Assembly (NCBI RefSeq): GCF_014650815.1
Contig: NZ_BMVR01000002.1
Location: forward strand, 682,001 to 746,000
Direction of reading: 5' to 3'
Source of the DNA: Streptomyces flavofungini
GTDB taxonomy: Bacteria; Actinomycetota; Actinomycetes; Streptomycetales; Streptomycetaceae
Length of the DNA stretch: 64,000 nucleotides
The notes under the pieces were generated by a model, which searched no databases, was not told the origin of the DNA, and worked only from the letters and a program-made list of their open reading frames with translations. Numbering within the stretch: position 1 is the stretch's first letter; every line of letters starts with the position of its first letter. Shown piece by piece: positions 53,837 through 62,695 of this stretch. A program made the position numbers and the translations under genes.

Positions 53837-55117
53837 TCAGGCCGAGACGCGTTCCAGGACGATCGGCCGCGCCGAGAACTCCGTCCCCGCCGGAGCCACG
53901 TCGTACGCGCCCTCCAGGGACTTGAGGGCGTACTCGAAACGCTCGGGTGTGTCCGTGTGGAGGGTGAGGAGAGGGGTGCCCGCCACCACGGAGTCGCCCG
54001 GCTTGGCGTGGAGCTCGACGCCCGCGCCCGCCTGGACGACGTCCTCCTTGCGGGCCCGGCCCGCGCCGAGGCGCCACGCGGCGACGCCGATGTCGTACGC
54101 GTCGAGGCGGGTCAGGACGCCGGAGGCGGGGGCGGTGACGGTGTGGGTCTCGCGGGCCACGGGCAGGGGGGCGTCCGGGTCGCCGCCCTGGGCCGCGATC
54201 ATCCGGCGCCAGACGTCCATCGCGGAGCCGTCGGCGAGGGCCTTCGCGGGGTCGGCATCCGGCAGTCCGGCCGCCGCGAGCATCTCGCGGGCGAGCGCGA
54301 GGGTCAGGTCGACGACGTCGGCGGGGCCGCCGCCCGCGAGGACCTCGACCGACTCGCGGACTTCGAGGGCGTTGCCCGCGGTCAGGCCCAGCGGGGTGGA
54401 CATGTCGGTGAGGAGGGCCACCGTGCGGACGCCGTGGTCGGTGCCGAGGCCCACCATCGTCGAGGCCAGTTCGCGCGCGTCGTCCAGGGTCTTCATGAAC
54501 GCGCCGGTGCCCACCTTCACGTCCAGGACCAGGGAACCCGTGCCCTCGGCGATCTTCTTGGACATGATGGAGGAGGCGATGAGCGGGATCGCCTCGACGG
54601 TGCCGGTCACATCGCGGAGCGCGTACAGCTTCTTGTCGGCGGGGGCCAGGCCGTCGCCCGCCGCGCAGATCACCGAGCCCGCGTCGTTCAGTACGTTCAG
54701 CATCTCCTCGTTCGAGAGGAGGGCGCGCCAGCCGGGGATCGCCTCCAGCTTGTCCAAGGTGCCGCCGGTGTGGCCGAGGCCCCGGCCGGAGAGCTGCGGG
54801 ACGGCCGCGCCGCAGGCCGCCACCAAGGGGGCGAGCGGGAGCGTGATCTTGTCGCCCACGCCGCCGGTGGAGTGCTTGTCGGCGGTGGGGCGGGCGAGGG
54901 AGGAGAAGTCCATGCGCTCGCCGGAGGCGATCATCGCCGCTGTCCAGCGGGCGATCTCACGGCGGTTCATGCCGTTCAGGAGGATCGCCATCGCCAGGGA
55001 CGACATCTGCTCGTCGGCCACGGTCCCGCGCGTGTACGCGTCGATCACCCAGTCGATCTGCTCGTCGCTCAGCTCGCCCCGGTCCCGCTTCGTACGGATG
55101 ACGGAAATAACGTCCAT
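53837..55117 (-). CDS. deoA: Thymidine phosphorylase, 426 aa
   Basis: Splits thymidine or deoxyuridine with phosphate to base and 2-deoxyribose 1-phosphate. The family signature KHSTGGVGDKITLPLAPLVAACG (about 73-95) and SGRGLGHTGGTLDKLEAIPGW are present, with SSIMSKKIAEGTGSLVLDVK later. Length is typical for pyrimidine-nucleoside phosphorylases. It is separated from cdd by 191 bases that hold its own operator, so it is a regulon member in its own right, and its leader is about 120 bases with AGAAGGG before the ATG. Feeds deoxyribose 1-phosphate toward the mutase and DeoC. Confidence 0.96.
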   Translation of the reverse strand: MDVISVIRTKRDRGELSDEQIDWVIDAYTRGTVADEQMSSLAMAILLNGMNRREIARWTAAMIASGERMDFSSLARPTADKHSTGGVGDKITLPLAPLVAACGAAVPQLSGRGLGHTGGTLDKLEAIPGWRALLSNEEMLNVLNDAGSVICAAGDGLAPADKKLYALRDVTGTVEAIPLIASSIMSKKIAEGTGSLVLDVKVGTGAFMKTLDDARELASTMVGLGTDHGVRTVALLTDMSTPLGLTAGNALEVRESVEVLAGGGPADVVDLTLALAREMLAAAGLPDADPAKALADGSAMDVWRRMIAAQGGDPDAPLPVARETHTVTAPASGVLTRLDAYDIGVAAWRLGAGRARKEDVVQAGAGVELHAKPGDSVVAGTPLLTLHTDTPERFEYALKSLEGAYDVAPAGTEFSARPIVLERVSA

Positions 55118-55237
55118 GGCAGCAGCCCTTCTTCGCGCCTAAACCGGCTCCGCTCTCGCGGACCGAATTGCTCGCCGTGGGGGTTGCTCAATTGATGGTG
55201 CGGTGATCACTGGGCGCCACGGCAATCTTGCAGGGGA

Positions 55238-55255
55238 ACTCTACGCGCATAGAGT
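55238..55255 (-). promoter_or_regulatory. deoA: Nucleoside-regulon operator before deoA
   Basis: ACTCTACGCGCATAGAGT is an 18-bp palindrome with a single mismatched pair, sharing its core with the sites at 21477, 31531, 47297, 61225 and 62590. On the minus strand TAGAGT, inside the site, could be the -10 box. Confidence 0.75.
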
Positions 55256-55308
55256 CATGAGGTGAAGGTGGCCCCTCGCCCAGGATTCCAAGGGCGGGGG
55301 GCCGACCG

Positions 55309-55707
55309 TCAGTTCAGGTGTTCCGGGCCGAACGCGTCCGGCAGCATGTCGCCGAGCGACCGCACCCCGGCCGACGTCTCCAGGAGCAGGCCGACGCCGC
55401 CGAACTCGTACAGGAGCTGGCGGCAACGGCCGCACGGCATCAGGACGTCGCCCTTGCCGTCCACGCAGGTGAAGTGGGTGAGGCGGCCGCCGCCGGTGAG
55501 CTGGAGCTGGGAGACCAGGCCGCACTCGGCGCACAGGCCGAGGCCGTACGAGGCGTTCTCGACGTTGCAGCCGGTCACGGTCCGGCCGTCGTCGACCAGC
55601 GCCGCGGCGCCGACCGGGAAGCCCGAGTAGGGGGCGTACGCACGGGACATGGCCTCGCGCGCGGCATCCCGCAGGCCGTCCCAGTCGACGTCCGCGGCAG
55701 CGGTCAT
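55309..55707 (-). CDS. cdd: Cytidine deaminase, 132 aa
   Basis: Converts cytidine and deoxycytidine to uridine and deoxyuridine. The zinc site is complete: Cys-Ala-Glu in LCAECGLVSQL (nucleophile water and catalytic Glu) and Pro-Cys-x-x-Cys in MPCGRCRQLLYEFGG; NVENASYGLGLC is the substrate loop. It begins at an ATGA overlap with the last permease gene, so it is the final gene of the transporter operon. Its product deoxyuridine is then split by DeoA, the next gene downstream. Confidence 0.96.
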   Translation of the reverse strand: MTAAADVDWDGLRDAAREAMSRAYAPYSGFPVGAAALVDDGRTVTGCNVENASYGLGLCAECGLVSQLQLTGGGRLTHFTCVDGKGDVLMPCGRCRQLLYEFGGVGLLLETSAGVRSLGDMLPDAFGPEHLN

Positions 55708-56966
55708 TTCCCTTGTCCCTTCCGGTACGGCATCCCGTTCGCCTTCGGCATCCGCAGGCGCTGGGCGGAGAGCGAGAGCACCAGCAGCGTGACGACGTAC
55801 GGCGTGGCGGTGACGACCTGGTTCGGCACCTCGTCGGTGAGGCCGTACCAGAGGAACATCAGCGCCGAGGCCGCCGCGGTGATCACCGCGGGGACGTAGC
55901 GCTTGCGCCAGATCAGGTAGGCCGCGCCGATGAGAAGAAGGATGGCGATCAGGAGCAGCAGGGCGTGGACATTCGTGCCGCCGCCCCGCAGCTTCAGGCT
56001 GTCGGTGTAACCGAACAGGCCGGCGCCGAGCGCGAGTCCGCCCGGCATCCAGTTGCCGAAGATCATGGCGGCGAGGCCGATGTAGCCGCGCTGGCCGGTC
56101 TGGCCCTCCAGGTAGATGTTGGAGGCGACCAGGGACAGGAACGCGCCGCCGAGGCCCGCGAGGCCGCCGGAGATGATGACGGCCAGGTACTTGTACTTGT
56201 AGACGTTGACGCCGAGGGACTCCGCCGCGATCGGGTTCTCGCCGCAGGAGCGCAGCCGCAGACCGAACGCCGTGCGCCAGAGGATGAACCAGCTCAGCGG
56301 CACCATGGCGACGGCGATGAGGGTGAGCGGCGAGACGTCGGTGAGCAGACCGCCGAGCAGACCCGCGATGTCGGACACCAGGAACCACTGCTTCTGGTTG
56401 AGGTCCTGGAGCCAGTCCGAGAGACCCGGCACCGAGAACTTCCCCAGGGATTCCACACCGGGCGACTGCTTCGACGTACCGCCGTCCTCACCCTCGAAGG
56501 CGAAGGTGGAGAGGTAGCGCGTGGTGCCGAGGGCGAGGATGTTCAGGGCCACACCGGAGACGATGTGGTTGACGTTGAAGGTGACGGTGACGATCGCGTG
56601 CAGCAGGCCGCCGAGCGCCCCGCCGAGCACGCCGAAGACGATGCCGACCCACGGGCCCCACTGGAAGCCCGCCCAGGCACCGAACCAGGTCCCGAGGATC
56701 ATCATGCCCTCAAGACCGATGTTGACGACGCCCGCGCGCTCGGCCCACAGGCCGCCGAGGCCCGCGAGGCCGATCGGCACGGCCAGGCGCAGGGCGCCGG
56801 ACATCTGGCCGGTGGAGGTGATGCCGTGGGCGTCGGTGATGAGCCGGACCACGGAGGTCAGGACCAGGACGCCCGCGATGATCAGGAGCAGGACGGGGAG
56901 CGAGACGCGGCGGCGGCCCGGCGCGGTCTTCGCGGGCGCGGCCTTGGTGACGGTTGCCGTGCTCAT
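55704..56966 (-). CDS. Nucleoside ABC transporter permease (second), 420 aa
   Basis: An LivM/RbsC-type permease with about ten helices; the ATPase-contact region reads LRSCGENPIAAESLGVNVYKYKYLAVIISG, which is the EAA-like loop of this class. ERAGVVNIGLEGMMILGTW is the typical nucleoside permease N-terminal motif. It pairs with the permease encoded upstream and the two ATPase domains at 58123. In nucleoside systems such as B. subtilis NupNOPQ two different permeases form the channel. ATGA overlaps at both ends show tight translational coupling. Confidence 0.93.
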   Translation of the reverse strand: MSTATVTKAAPAKTAPGRRRVSLPVLLLIIAGVLVLTSVVRLITDAHGITSTGQMSGALRLAVPIGLAGLGGLWAERAGVVNIGLEGMMILGTWFGAWAGFQWGPWVGIVFGVLGGALGGLLHAIVTVTFNVNHIVSGVALNILALGTTRYLSTFAFEGEDGGTSKQSPGVESLGKFSVPGLSDWLQDLNQKQWFLVSDIAGLLGGLLTDVSPLTLIAVAMVPLSWFILWRTAFGLRLRSCGENPIAAESLGVNVYKYKYLAVIISGGLAGLGGAFLSLVASNIYLEGQTGQRGYIGLAAMIFGNWMPGGLALGAGLFGYTDSLKLRGGGTNVHALLLLIAILLLIGAAYLIWRKRYVPAVITAAASALMFLWYGLTDEVPNQVVTATPYVVTLLVLSLSAQRLRMPKANGMPYRKGQGK

Positions 56967-58126
56967 CGGGCAGCCACCTCCTTCACGGAGTCGTTGTTGC
57001 CGGGGTTGCCGGGGTTGCCGTTGTCGTCACGGGCGGCACGGGCCGCGGCGGCCAGTTCCTCACCGACGCGCTGCTGCTGGCGGCGCAGGCCCCAGCGGCG
57101 TACCGCCTCGTAGGAGACGACGACCGCGATCACGATGAGGCCCTGCATGATCACCGCGATCTCCTTGTCGTACGCCACCGGCTGGGCGTAGTCGAGGGCG
57201 GGCGAGGCCTTGTCGAGGAAGGCGATGAGCAGCGCGGCGAACGCGATGCCGACCGGGTTGTTGCGGCCGAGCAGGGCGATGGTGATGCCGGTGAAGCCGA
57301 GGCCGGTGGGGAAGCTCAGGCTGTACGTGTGGACGTCGCCGAGGAGGATCGGCATGCCCGCGAGGCCCGCGACCGCGCCGGAGATCAGCATGGCGGTGAG
57401 CACCATGCGCTTGGCGTTCACACCGGAGGCGGCGGCGGCCGACTGCGAGGCGCCGGTGGCGCGCAGGTCGAAGCCGAAGCGGGTGCGGTTGAGGACGAGC
57501 CAGTACAGGACGCCCGCGAGGGCCGCGATGATCACGAAGCCGTAGATCTCGCCGGAGTCGCCCATGGCGATGCCGGGGAACCAGCCGGACTTGTGCATGA
57601 TGCCGGTGGTCTGGTTGTTGCCGACCGGGACGCCGAAGTTCTCGGTGAGGGTGAGGTAGCCGATGACGCTCGTCGCGATCGCGTTGAGCATGATCGTGGC
57701 GACGACCTCGCTGACGCCCCGGGTGGTCTTCAGGATGCCCGCGATGCCCGCCCAGAACGCGCCGGTCAGCATCGCGACCAGGATGAGCAGCGGGATCTGC
57801 AGGCCGGACGGCAGCGAGACGTGCGCGCCGACGACGGCCGTGACCATCGCGGCGAGCCGGTACTGGCCGTCCACACCGATGTTGAACAGGTTCATGCGGA
57901 AGCCGATGGCCACCGCGAGGGCCGCCAGGTAGTACATCCCGGCCTGGTTGATGATCAGGACCTGGACGTCGGAGAACCCGGCCTGCTCGAACATCAGGCT
58001 GTACGGCTCGATCGGGCTCTTGCCCGAGGCGAGCAGCACGACCGACGTCAGGGCGACGGCCGCGATGAGCGCGATGACCGGACCGGCCACCGCGAGGAGC
58101 ACGCGCTCCTTGTCGAACTTCTTCAT
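56963..58126 (-). CDS. Nucleoside ABC transporter permease (first), 387 aa
   Basis: About nine or ten membrane helices; RMNLFNIGVDGQYRLAAMVTAVVG and LRATGASQSAAAASGVNAKRMVLTAMLISGAVAG carry the motifs of the LivH/RbsC-type permease subfamily found in nucleoside transporters. The C-terminal 30 residues are a hydrophilic Ala/Asn/Gly-rich tail on the cytoplasmic side. It starts at an ATGA overlap with the ATPase gene and ends in one with the second permease. Partner binding proteins are the two BMP lipoproteins encoded upstream. Confidence 0.93.
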   Translation of the reverse strand: MKKFDKERVLLAVAGPVIALIAAVALTSVVLLASGKSPIEPYSLMFEQAGFSDVQVLIINQAGMYYLAALAVAIGFRMNLFNIGVDGQYRLAAMVTAVVGAHVSLPSGLQIPLLILVAMLTGAFWAGIAGILKTTRGVSEVVATIMLNAIATSVIGYLTLTENFGVPVGNNQTTGIMHKSGWFPGIAMGDSGEIYGFVIIAALAGVLYWLVLNRTRFGFDLRATGASQSAAAASGVNAKRMVLTAMLISGAVAGLAGMPILLGDVHTYSLSFPTGLGFTGITIALLGRNNPVGIAFAALLIAFLDKASPALDYAQPVAYDKEIAVIMQGLIVIAVVVSYEAVRRWGLRRQQQRVGEELAAAARAARDDNGNPGNPGNNDSVKEVAAR

Positions 58127-59808
58127 CGGGCCTCGTCCTCCGGGGCGGCTTCTTTGCGTACGTCGACGGCGTCGGCCGCATCGGCCGCGGCCGCGTCGGT
58201 GTTCTCGGGGTCCGCGGCCGCGTCGTCGTTCTCGGCGTCCTCGACGTGCTCCAGGTGGCCGGAGGCCGCGCCCGTCATCGCCGAGCCCAGCTCCTCCGGG
58301 GTGACCGTCGCCGGGTCGGCGTCCGCGACCAGGCGGCCCCGGTAGATCACGCGGAGGGTGTCGGACAGGCCGATCAGCTCGTCCAGGTCGGCGGAGATGA
58401 GGAGCACCGCGAGGCCTTCGCGGCGGGCTTCGCGGATCTGGTCCCAGATCTGCGCCTGCGCGCCGACGTCCACACCGCGGGTGGGGTGCGCGGCGATGAG
58501 GAAGCGCGGCTGATGGCTCATCTCGCGGCCGACGATCAGCTTCTGCTGGTTGCCGCCAGACAGGGAGGCCGCGGTGACGTCGATGCCGGGGGTACGGACG
58601 TCGTACTCCTCGACGATGCGCCGGGTGTCGGCCTGCGCGCCCTTGGTGTCCAGCCAGAAGCCGCCGCCGCGGCTGTTGGGCTTCTCGGTGACGTGGCCGA
58701 GGATGCGGTTCTCCCAGAGCGGGGCGTCCAGGAGCAGGCCGTGGCGGTGCCGGTCCTCGGGGATGTAGCCGACGCCGCCCTCGCGGCGCCTGCGGGTGGC
58801 CCAGTCGGTGATGTTCTCGCCGGACATCCGGATGACGCCGGAGTCGGCGTGCTTGAGGCCGATGAGGGCGTCGATGAGTTCGGTCTGGCCGTTGCCCTCC
58901 ACGCCCGCGAGGCCGAGCACTTCGCCCTCGTGGATGGTGAAGGAGATGTCGTCGAGGAGGGCGCGGCCCGATTCGCCGTCGGCGAGCAGCCTCAGGCCCT
59001 CGACCTCGATCATCGGCCGGTCGGTGACCGTGGACTCCGCGGTCTCCGGCGTCGGCAGCTCGGAGCCCACCATCAGCTCGGCGAGCTGGCGCGGGGTGGT
59101 CTCGGACGGCACGGCCGTGCCCACCGTCGTACCGCGCCGGATGACGGTGATGTCGTCGGCGACGGAGAGGACCTCACCGAGCTTGTGCGAGATGAAGATG
59201 ACGGACAGGCCCTCGGACTTGAGCTCGCGCAGGTTGTCGAAGAGCGCGTCGACCTCCTGCGGGACCAGGACCGCGGTCGGCTCGTCGAGGATGAGGGTGG
59301 TGGCGCCGCGGTAGAGGACCTTGAGGATCTCCACGCGCTGCCGGTCGGCGACGCCGAGGTCCTCGACGTAGGCGTCGGGGCGCACCCCGAGGCCGTAGCG
59401 GTCGGAGAGCTCGGCGATCTTGCGGCGGGCCCCGGTACCGATGCCGTGCAGCTGCTCGCTGCCGAGCGCGATGTTCTCCAGGACGGTCAGCTGGTCGGCC
59501 AGCATGAAGTGCTGGTGGACCATGCCGATGCCGCGGCTGATGGCGTCCGCGGGGCTGGCGAAGGAGACCTTCTCCCCGTCGACGGCGATGGTGCCCTCGT
59601 CGGGCTTCTGCATGCCGTACAGGATCTTCATCAGCGTCGACTTGCCGGCGCCGTTCTCGCCGACGAGGGCGTGGACGGTGCCCTTGCGGACGCTCAGGTG
59701 GATGTCGTGGTTGGCCACGACGCCCGGGAACCGCTTGGTGATGCCGACGAGTTCGACGGCGCAGGCGGGCGCCCGGTCGGTGGACGGAGGGCTGGTGGAC
59801 GCGTCGAT
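58123..59808 (-). CDS. Nucleoside ABC transporter ATPase, two NBDs in one chain, 561 aa
   Basis: Energises nucleoside uptake. The first NBD has GENGAGKST (Walker A), the degenerate signature LGVADRQRVEI and LDEPTAVL (Walker B); the second has the altered Walker A EGNGQTEL and the proper signature LSGGNQQK. A 65-residue acidic tail follows. Start: the natural first strand AVELVGITKRFPGVVANHD is encoded from about 59757, but no ATG, GTG or TTG lies in frame between a TAA at about 59831 and the GTG at 59718. GGAGAG stands 6 bases before an ATC at 59808, so I place the start there; GTG at 59718 would cut off the first strand. Confidence 0.85.
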   Translation of the reverse strand: MDASTSPPSTDRAPACAVELVGITKRFPGVVANHDIHLSVRKGTVHALVGENGAGKSTLMKILYGMQKPDEGTIAVDGEKVSFASPADAISRGIGMVHQHFMLADQLTVLENIALGSEQLHGIGTGARRKIAELSDRYGLGVRPDAYVEDLGVADRQRVEILKVLYRGATTLILDEPTAVLVPQEVDALFDNLRELKSEGLSVIFISHKLGEVLSVADDITVIRRGTTVGTAVPSETTPRQLAELMVGSELPTPETAESTVTDRPMIEVEGLRLLADGESGRALLDDISFTIHEGEVLGLAGVEGNGQTELIDALIGLKHADSGVIRMSGENITDWATRRRREGGVGYIPEDRHRHGLLLDAPLWENRILGHVTEKPNSRGGGFWLDTKGAQADTRRIVEEYDVRTPGIDVTAASLSGGNQQKLIVGREMSHQPRFLIAAHPTRGVDVGAQAQIWDQIREARREGLAVLLISADLDELIGLSDTLRVIYRGRLVADADPATVTPEELGSAMTGAASGHLEHVEDAENDDAAADPENTDAAAADAADAVDVRKEAAPEDEAR

Positions 59809-60054
59809 GGCGCACTCTCCTCGGGAAACTTAAAGGAAAGGGGCCGGACCCGCACACGCGGTGTGCCCCTGCTTCACGCCTCAGTCGCCACCGGACGGCC
59901 GACCGAGCTCACGGAGTACGACGCCTGCCGGCTGTCGTACGCCGTCAACTGGGGTGCCGGGCGCGGTGGTTGAGGCCCTGGCCGCGCGAACGGGGCGCGA
60001 GGAGGCCGTTGCGCCAGTGTCCTCACACCCCGTTCCGCCGCCATGACGGCGCCG

Positions 60055-61107
60055 TTACAGCGTCGTCTTGACCTTGATCTTGTCGGTGGTGATGCCCTGC
60101 TCGGCCTTCTTGATGGCGGCCTGCAGGTCCTTCATCTTGGTGAACTCGGGGTTGGAGTCGGCGAGACCGACACCGCCCGACTTGAGGTCCGCGCGCACGA
60201 CGCCGCCCTCGGCCTTGTCATCCTTCACCGACTTCACCAGGTTGTACACCGCTCCGGCGACGTCCTTGGTGGCCGAGGTGAGGATGTACTTCTTGTACTT
60301 GCCGAGCGCCTTCTGCTGGTACTGGTCGGAGTCGACGCCGATCGCCCAGATCTTCTTGGCGGCGGCGGCCTCGATGACGCCCTGACCGGAGAGACCGGCC
60401 GCGTGGTAGACCACGTCGGCGCCGCCCTCGATCTGGCCGCTGGCCGCCTCCTTGCCCCGGTCCGGGCTGGAGAAGCCGCCGTCCTCGGCCTTCTCGGTGA
60501 GGAACTGGCGCTTGACCTTGACCGACTTGTCGGTGTCCTGGACGCCCTGGACGAAGCCCGCCTCGAACTTGCGGATCAGCGGGTTGTCGACACCGCCGAT
60601 GAAGCCGACGGTCTTGGACTTGGTGGCCTTGGCGGCGGCGACACCGGCCAGGTACGAGGACTGCTCCTCGTTGAAGACCAGGTCGGCGACGTTGTCGGCC
60701 TTGATGGTGGCGTCGTCGACGATGCCGAAGGTGACGTCCGGGTTCTTGGCCGCGACCTCCTTGATCGCGGGCGCGTAGGCGTAGCCGACGCCGATGACCG
60801 GGTTGTAGCCCTGCTTGGCCAGCTCGGTGAGGCGCTGGACCTTGTCGGCGTCGGACTCGCCATCGGTGGGCTCGACGGCCTTCTTGCCGACCTTGAGCTC
60901 CTTGGAGGCACGGTCCATGCCCGCGGTGGCGGCGTCGTTGAACGACTGGTCGCCCGCGCCGCCGACGTCGTACGCGATCGCGACACCCTTGCTCTTGCCG
61001 TCGTCGTTCTTGGCGGCGTCGCTGGAGGTACCGCCGCAGGCGGTGGCGGAAACGGCGAGAGCGGCGGTCGCGGCAGACGCGAGCGCTATTCGGGACACCC
61101 GGCGCAT
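60055..61107 (-). CDS. BMP-family nucleoside-binding lipoprotein 1, 350 aa
   Basis: Surface receptor for nucleosides. Lipobox SATAC puts Cys24 at the mature N-terminus, followed by a Gly/Ser/Asp/Lys-rich linker. The BMP domain shows GGAGDQSFNDAATAG, VYHAAGLSGQGV and WAIGVDSDQYQQKALGKYKKYILTSATKDV, all typical of PnrA/BmpA purine-nucleoside receptors. It lies just upstream of the ATPase gene on the same strand and is preceded by a regulon operator. It is about 60% like the second BMP gene next to it, so they are recent duplicates. ATG at 61107 has AAGGAG 9 bases upstream. Confidence 0.94.
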   Translation of the reverse strand: MRRVSRIALASAATAALAVSATACGGTSSDAAKNDDGKSKGVAIAYDVGGAGDQSFNDAATAGMDRASKELKVGKKAVEPTDGESDADKVQRLTELAKQGYNPVIGVGYAYAPAIKEVAAKNPDVTFGIVDDATIKADNVADLVFNEEQSSYLAGVAAAKATKSKTVGFIGGVDNPLIRKFEAGFVQGVQDTDKSVKVKRQFLTEKAEDGGFSSPDRGKEAASGQIEGGADVVYHAAGLSGQGVIEAAAAKKIWAIGVDSDQYQQKALGKYKKYILTSATKDVAGAVYNLVKSVKDDKAEGGVVRADLKSGGVGLADSNPEFTKMKDLQAAIKKAEQGITTDKIKVKTTL

Positions 61108-61224
61108 AGAGACGAACTCCTTATGTACAAGGACGTGAGTACGGACGCGGCTTGGCGGACCTGGGGACACACGACCGGCCACGTACGTGCAGTGCGCCTC
61201 ACCCGGCGCTGATTTCGCCGCAGC

Positions 61225-61238
61225 GTAACGCGCGTAGA
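61225..61238 (-). promoter_or_regulatory. Nucleoside-regulon operator of BMP gene 1
   Basis: Reading on the minus strand CTACGCGCGT is followed directly by TACGCT, a fitting -10 box. The site is a half-degenerate copy of the shared palindrome. A conserved block, CGAAATCAGCGCCG (61217-61204), follows 8 bases later. Confidence 0.7.
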
Positions 61239-61364
61239 CCTGACATAAGAACCCTTCTGTCCGGTCCGTTATCGAGCTGTGGCCACCAGGCGTCGGGCGG
61301 GTGACGGGCGGGTGCGGCGGCCATCGGAGGCCTGAACTGCGGCGGATTCACCGGGGGCCAACGG

Positions 61365-61414
61365 GTTATACGTACGACCCGGGTACGGCGGTCCGACGCC
61401 GTTATACGTACGAC
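61365..61414. repeat. Direct repeat pair in the BMP intergenic region
   Basis: GTTATACGTACGAC occurs at 61365-61378 and again at 61401-61414, with starts 36 bases apart, upstream of the BMP 1 promoter. The 61108-61440 region holds no gene; besides this pair it contains the BMP 1 operator and leader. Confidence 0.6.
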
Positions 61415-61440
61415 GTCGGACACACCACACAAAACCCGGA

Positions 61441-62523
61441 TCAAGGCCGGGTCTTGACCTTCACCTTGCCCTCGACGATGTCCTTCTTGGCCTTCTCGAC
61501 GGCGGCCACGACATCCTTCATGTCCCGGTACGCCGGGTTGGCGTCGGAGAAGCCGACCCTGCCCGACTTGAGGTCGTAGCGCTGGGTGCCGGTCATCGGC
61601 TTGCCCTCGACGACGGACTCGGTGAGGTCGTAGACCGCGCCGCCGACGTCCTTCAGGGCGGAGCCGAGGATGTACTTCTTGTACTTGGCGAGCGCCTTCT
61701 GCTTGTACTGGTCGGAGTCGACGCCGATCGCCCACTTCTGCTGCGACCCGGCCTCCTGGATCACGCCCTGCCCGGAGAGCCCGGCCGCGTGGTAGAGCAC
61801 GTCGGCCCCGGCTTCGAGCTGTCCGCTGGCCGCGTCCTGGCCCTTGTCGGGACTGGCGAAGCCGCCTTCCTCGGGCTTCTCCGTCAGATACCGCTTCTCG
61901 ATTTTGATCTTCGGGTCGACCGACTTCACCCCCTGCACGAACCCGGCCTCGAATTTGTGGATGATCGGGATGTCCACACCGCCGATGAATCCGACGTGCT
62001 TGACCTTGGTCGCTTTCGCGGCGGCGACACCGGCGAGATATGAACCCTGTTCCTCGTGGAATACGAGATCGGCGATGTTGTCGGCCTTGACGGTGTCGTC
62101 GTCGATGATCCCGAAAGTGACCTTCGGATACTTCTTCGCGACTTCCTGCACGGCGGGCGCGTACACGAATCCGACGCCGATCACCGGGTCGTAGCCCTGC
62201 CGGGCCAGCGTCTCGATGCGCTGTGTCTTGTCGGCGCTGGACTCGCCGTCGCCCGGCTCCATGTCGATGCCGCCGATCTTGAAGTCCTTGCGGGCCCGCT
62301 CGTACCCGGAGAACGCGGCGTCGTTGAAGGACTGGTCGCCCCGCCCGCCGATGTCGTACGCGAGGCCTATGCCCTTGGCCGCGTACTTCCCGTCGTCCTT
62401 CTTCCCCCCGTCGTCGTCCTTGGCGGCATCGCTGCTGGTGCCACCGCACGCGGAGGCCACGAGGGCGAACGTCGCCACCGTCACGGCCACTTGGGAAATC
62501 CTCGACACCCGACGCCGACGCAT
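61441..62523 (-). CDS. BMP-family nucleoside-binding lipoprotein 2, 360 aa
   Basis: A second BMP receptor with lipobox ASAC (Cys26), a Lys/Asp/Gly-rich linker and the same landmarks (GGRGDQSFNDAAFSG, LYHAAGLSGQGV, WAIGVDSDQYKQKALAKYKKYILGSALKDV). It probably delivers nucleosides to the same transporter, perhaps with a different preference. ATG at 62523 is used, with AAGGGG 10 bases upstream; GTG at 62532 would add three residues. The gene has its own operator, so it can be expressed apart from BMP 1. Confidence 0.94.
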   Translation of the reverse strand: MRRRRVSRISQVAVTVATFALVASACGGTSSDAAKDDDGGKKDDGKYAAKGIGLAYDIGGRGDQSFNDAAFSGYERARKDFKIGGIDMEPGDGESSADKTQRIETLARQGYDPVIGVGFVYAPAVQEVAKKYPKVTFGIIDDDTVKADNIADLVFHEEQGSYLAGVAAAKATKVKHVGFIGGVDIPIIHKFEAGFVQGVKSVDPKIKIEKRYLTEKPEEGGFASPDKGQDAASGQLEAGADVLYHAAGLSGQGVIQEAGSQQKWAIGVDSDQYKQKALAKYKKYILGSALKDVGGAVYDLTESVVEGKPMTGTQRYDLKSGRVGFSDANPAYRDMKDVVAAVEKAKKDIVEGKVKVKTRP

Positions 62524-62589
62524 AGGACGCACCCCTTACGTTTCGAACGTTCCCCAACGCACCTGTGACGGCGCTGATTTCGGCGCACA

Positions 62590-62603
62590 TTAACGCGCGT
62601 AGA
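62590..62603 (-). promoter_or_regulatory. Nucleoside-regulon operator of BMP gene 2
   Basis: On the minus strand TTCTACGCGCGTTAAT has the operator core followed directly by TAATGT as -10 box, the same layout as in BMP 1. The conserved CGAAATCAGCGCCG block (62582-62569) again starts 8 bases further. Confidence 0.75.
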
Positions 62604-62695
62604 AAGGGAGGGGAACGGGTCCGGCGGTGGCCGTTATCGATTCGTGGCGGGGTGCGTCGCGGAGCGCGTCGCGAGTGTCCGGGACGGTACGGGTT

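Noticed and set aside
59926..59955. Inverted repeat GTACGAC/GTCGTAC between BMP 1 and the ATPase gene
   Set aside because: Seven-base arms with an 11-base loop occur often by chance in this DNA, and no promoter elements fit around it.
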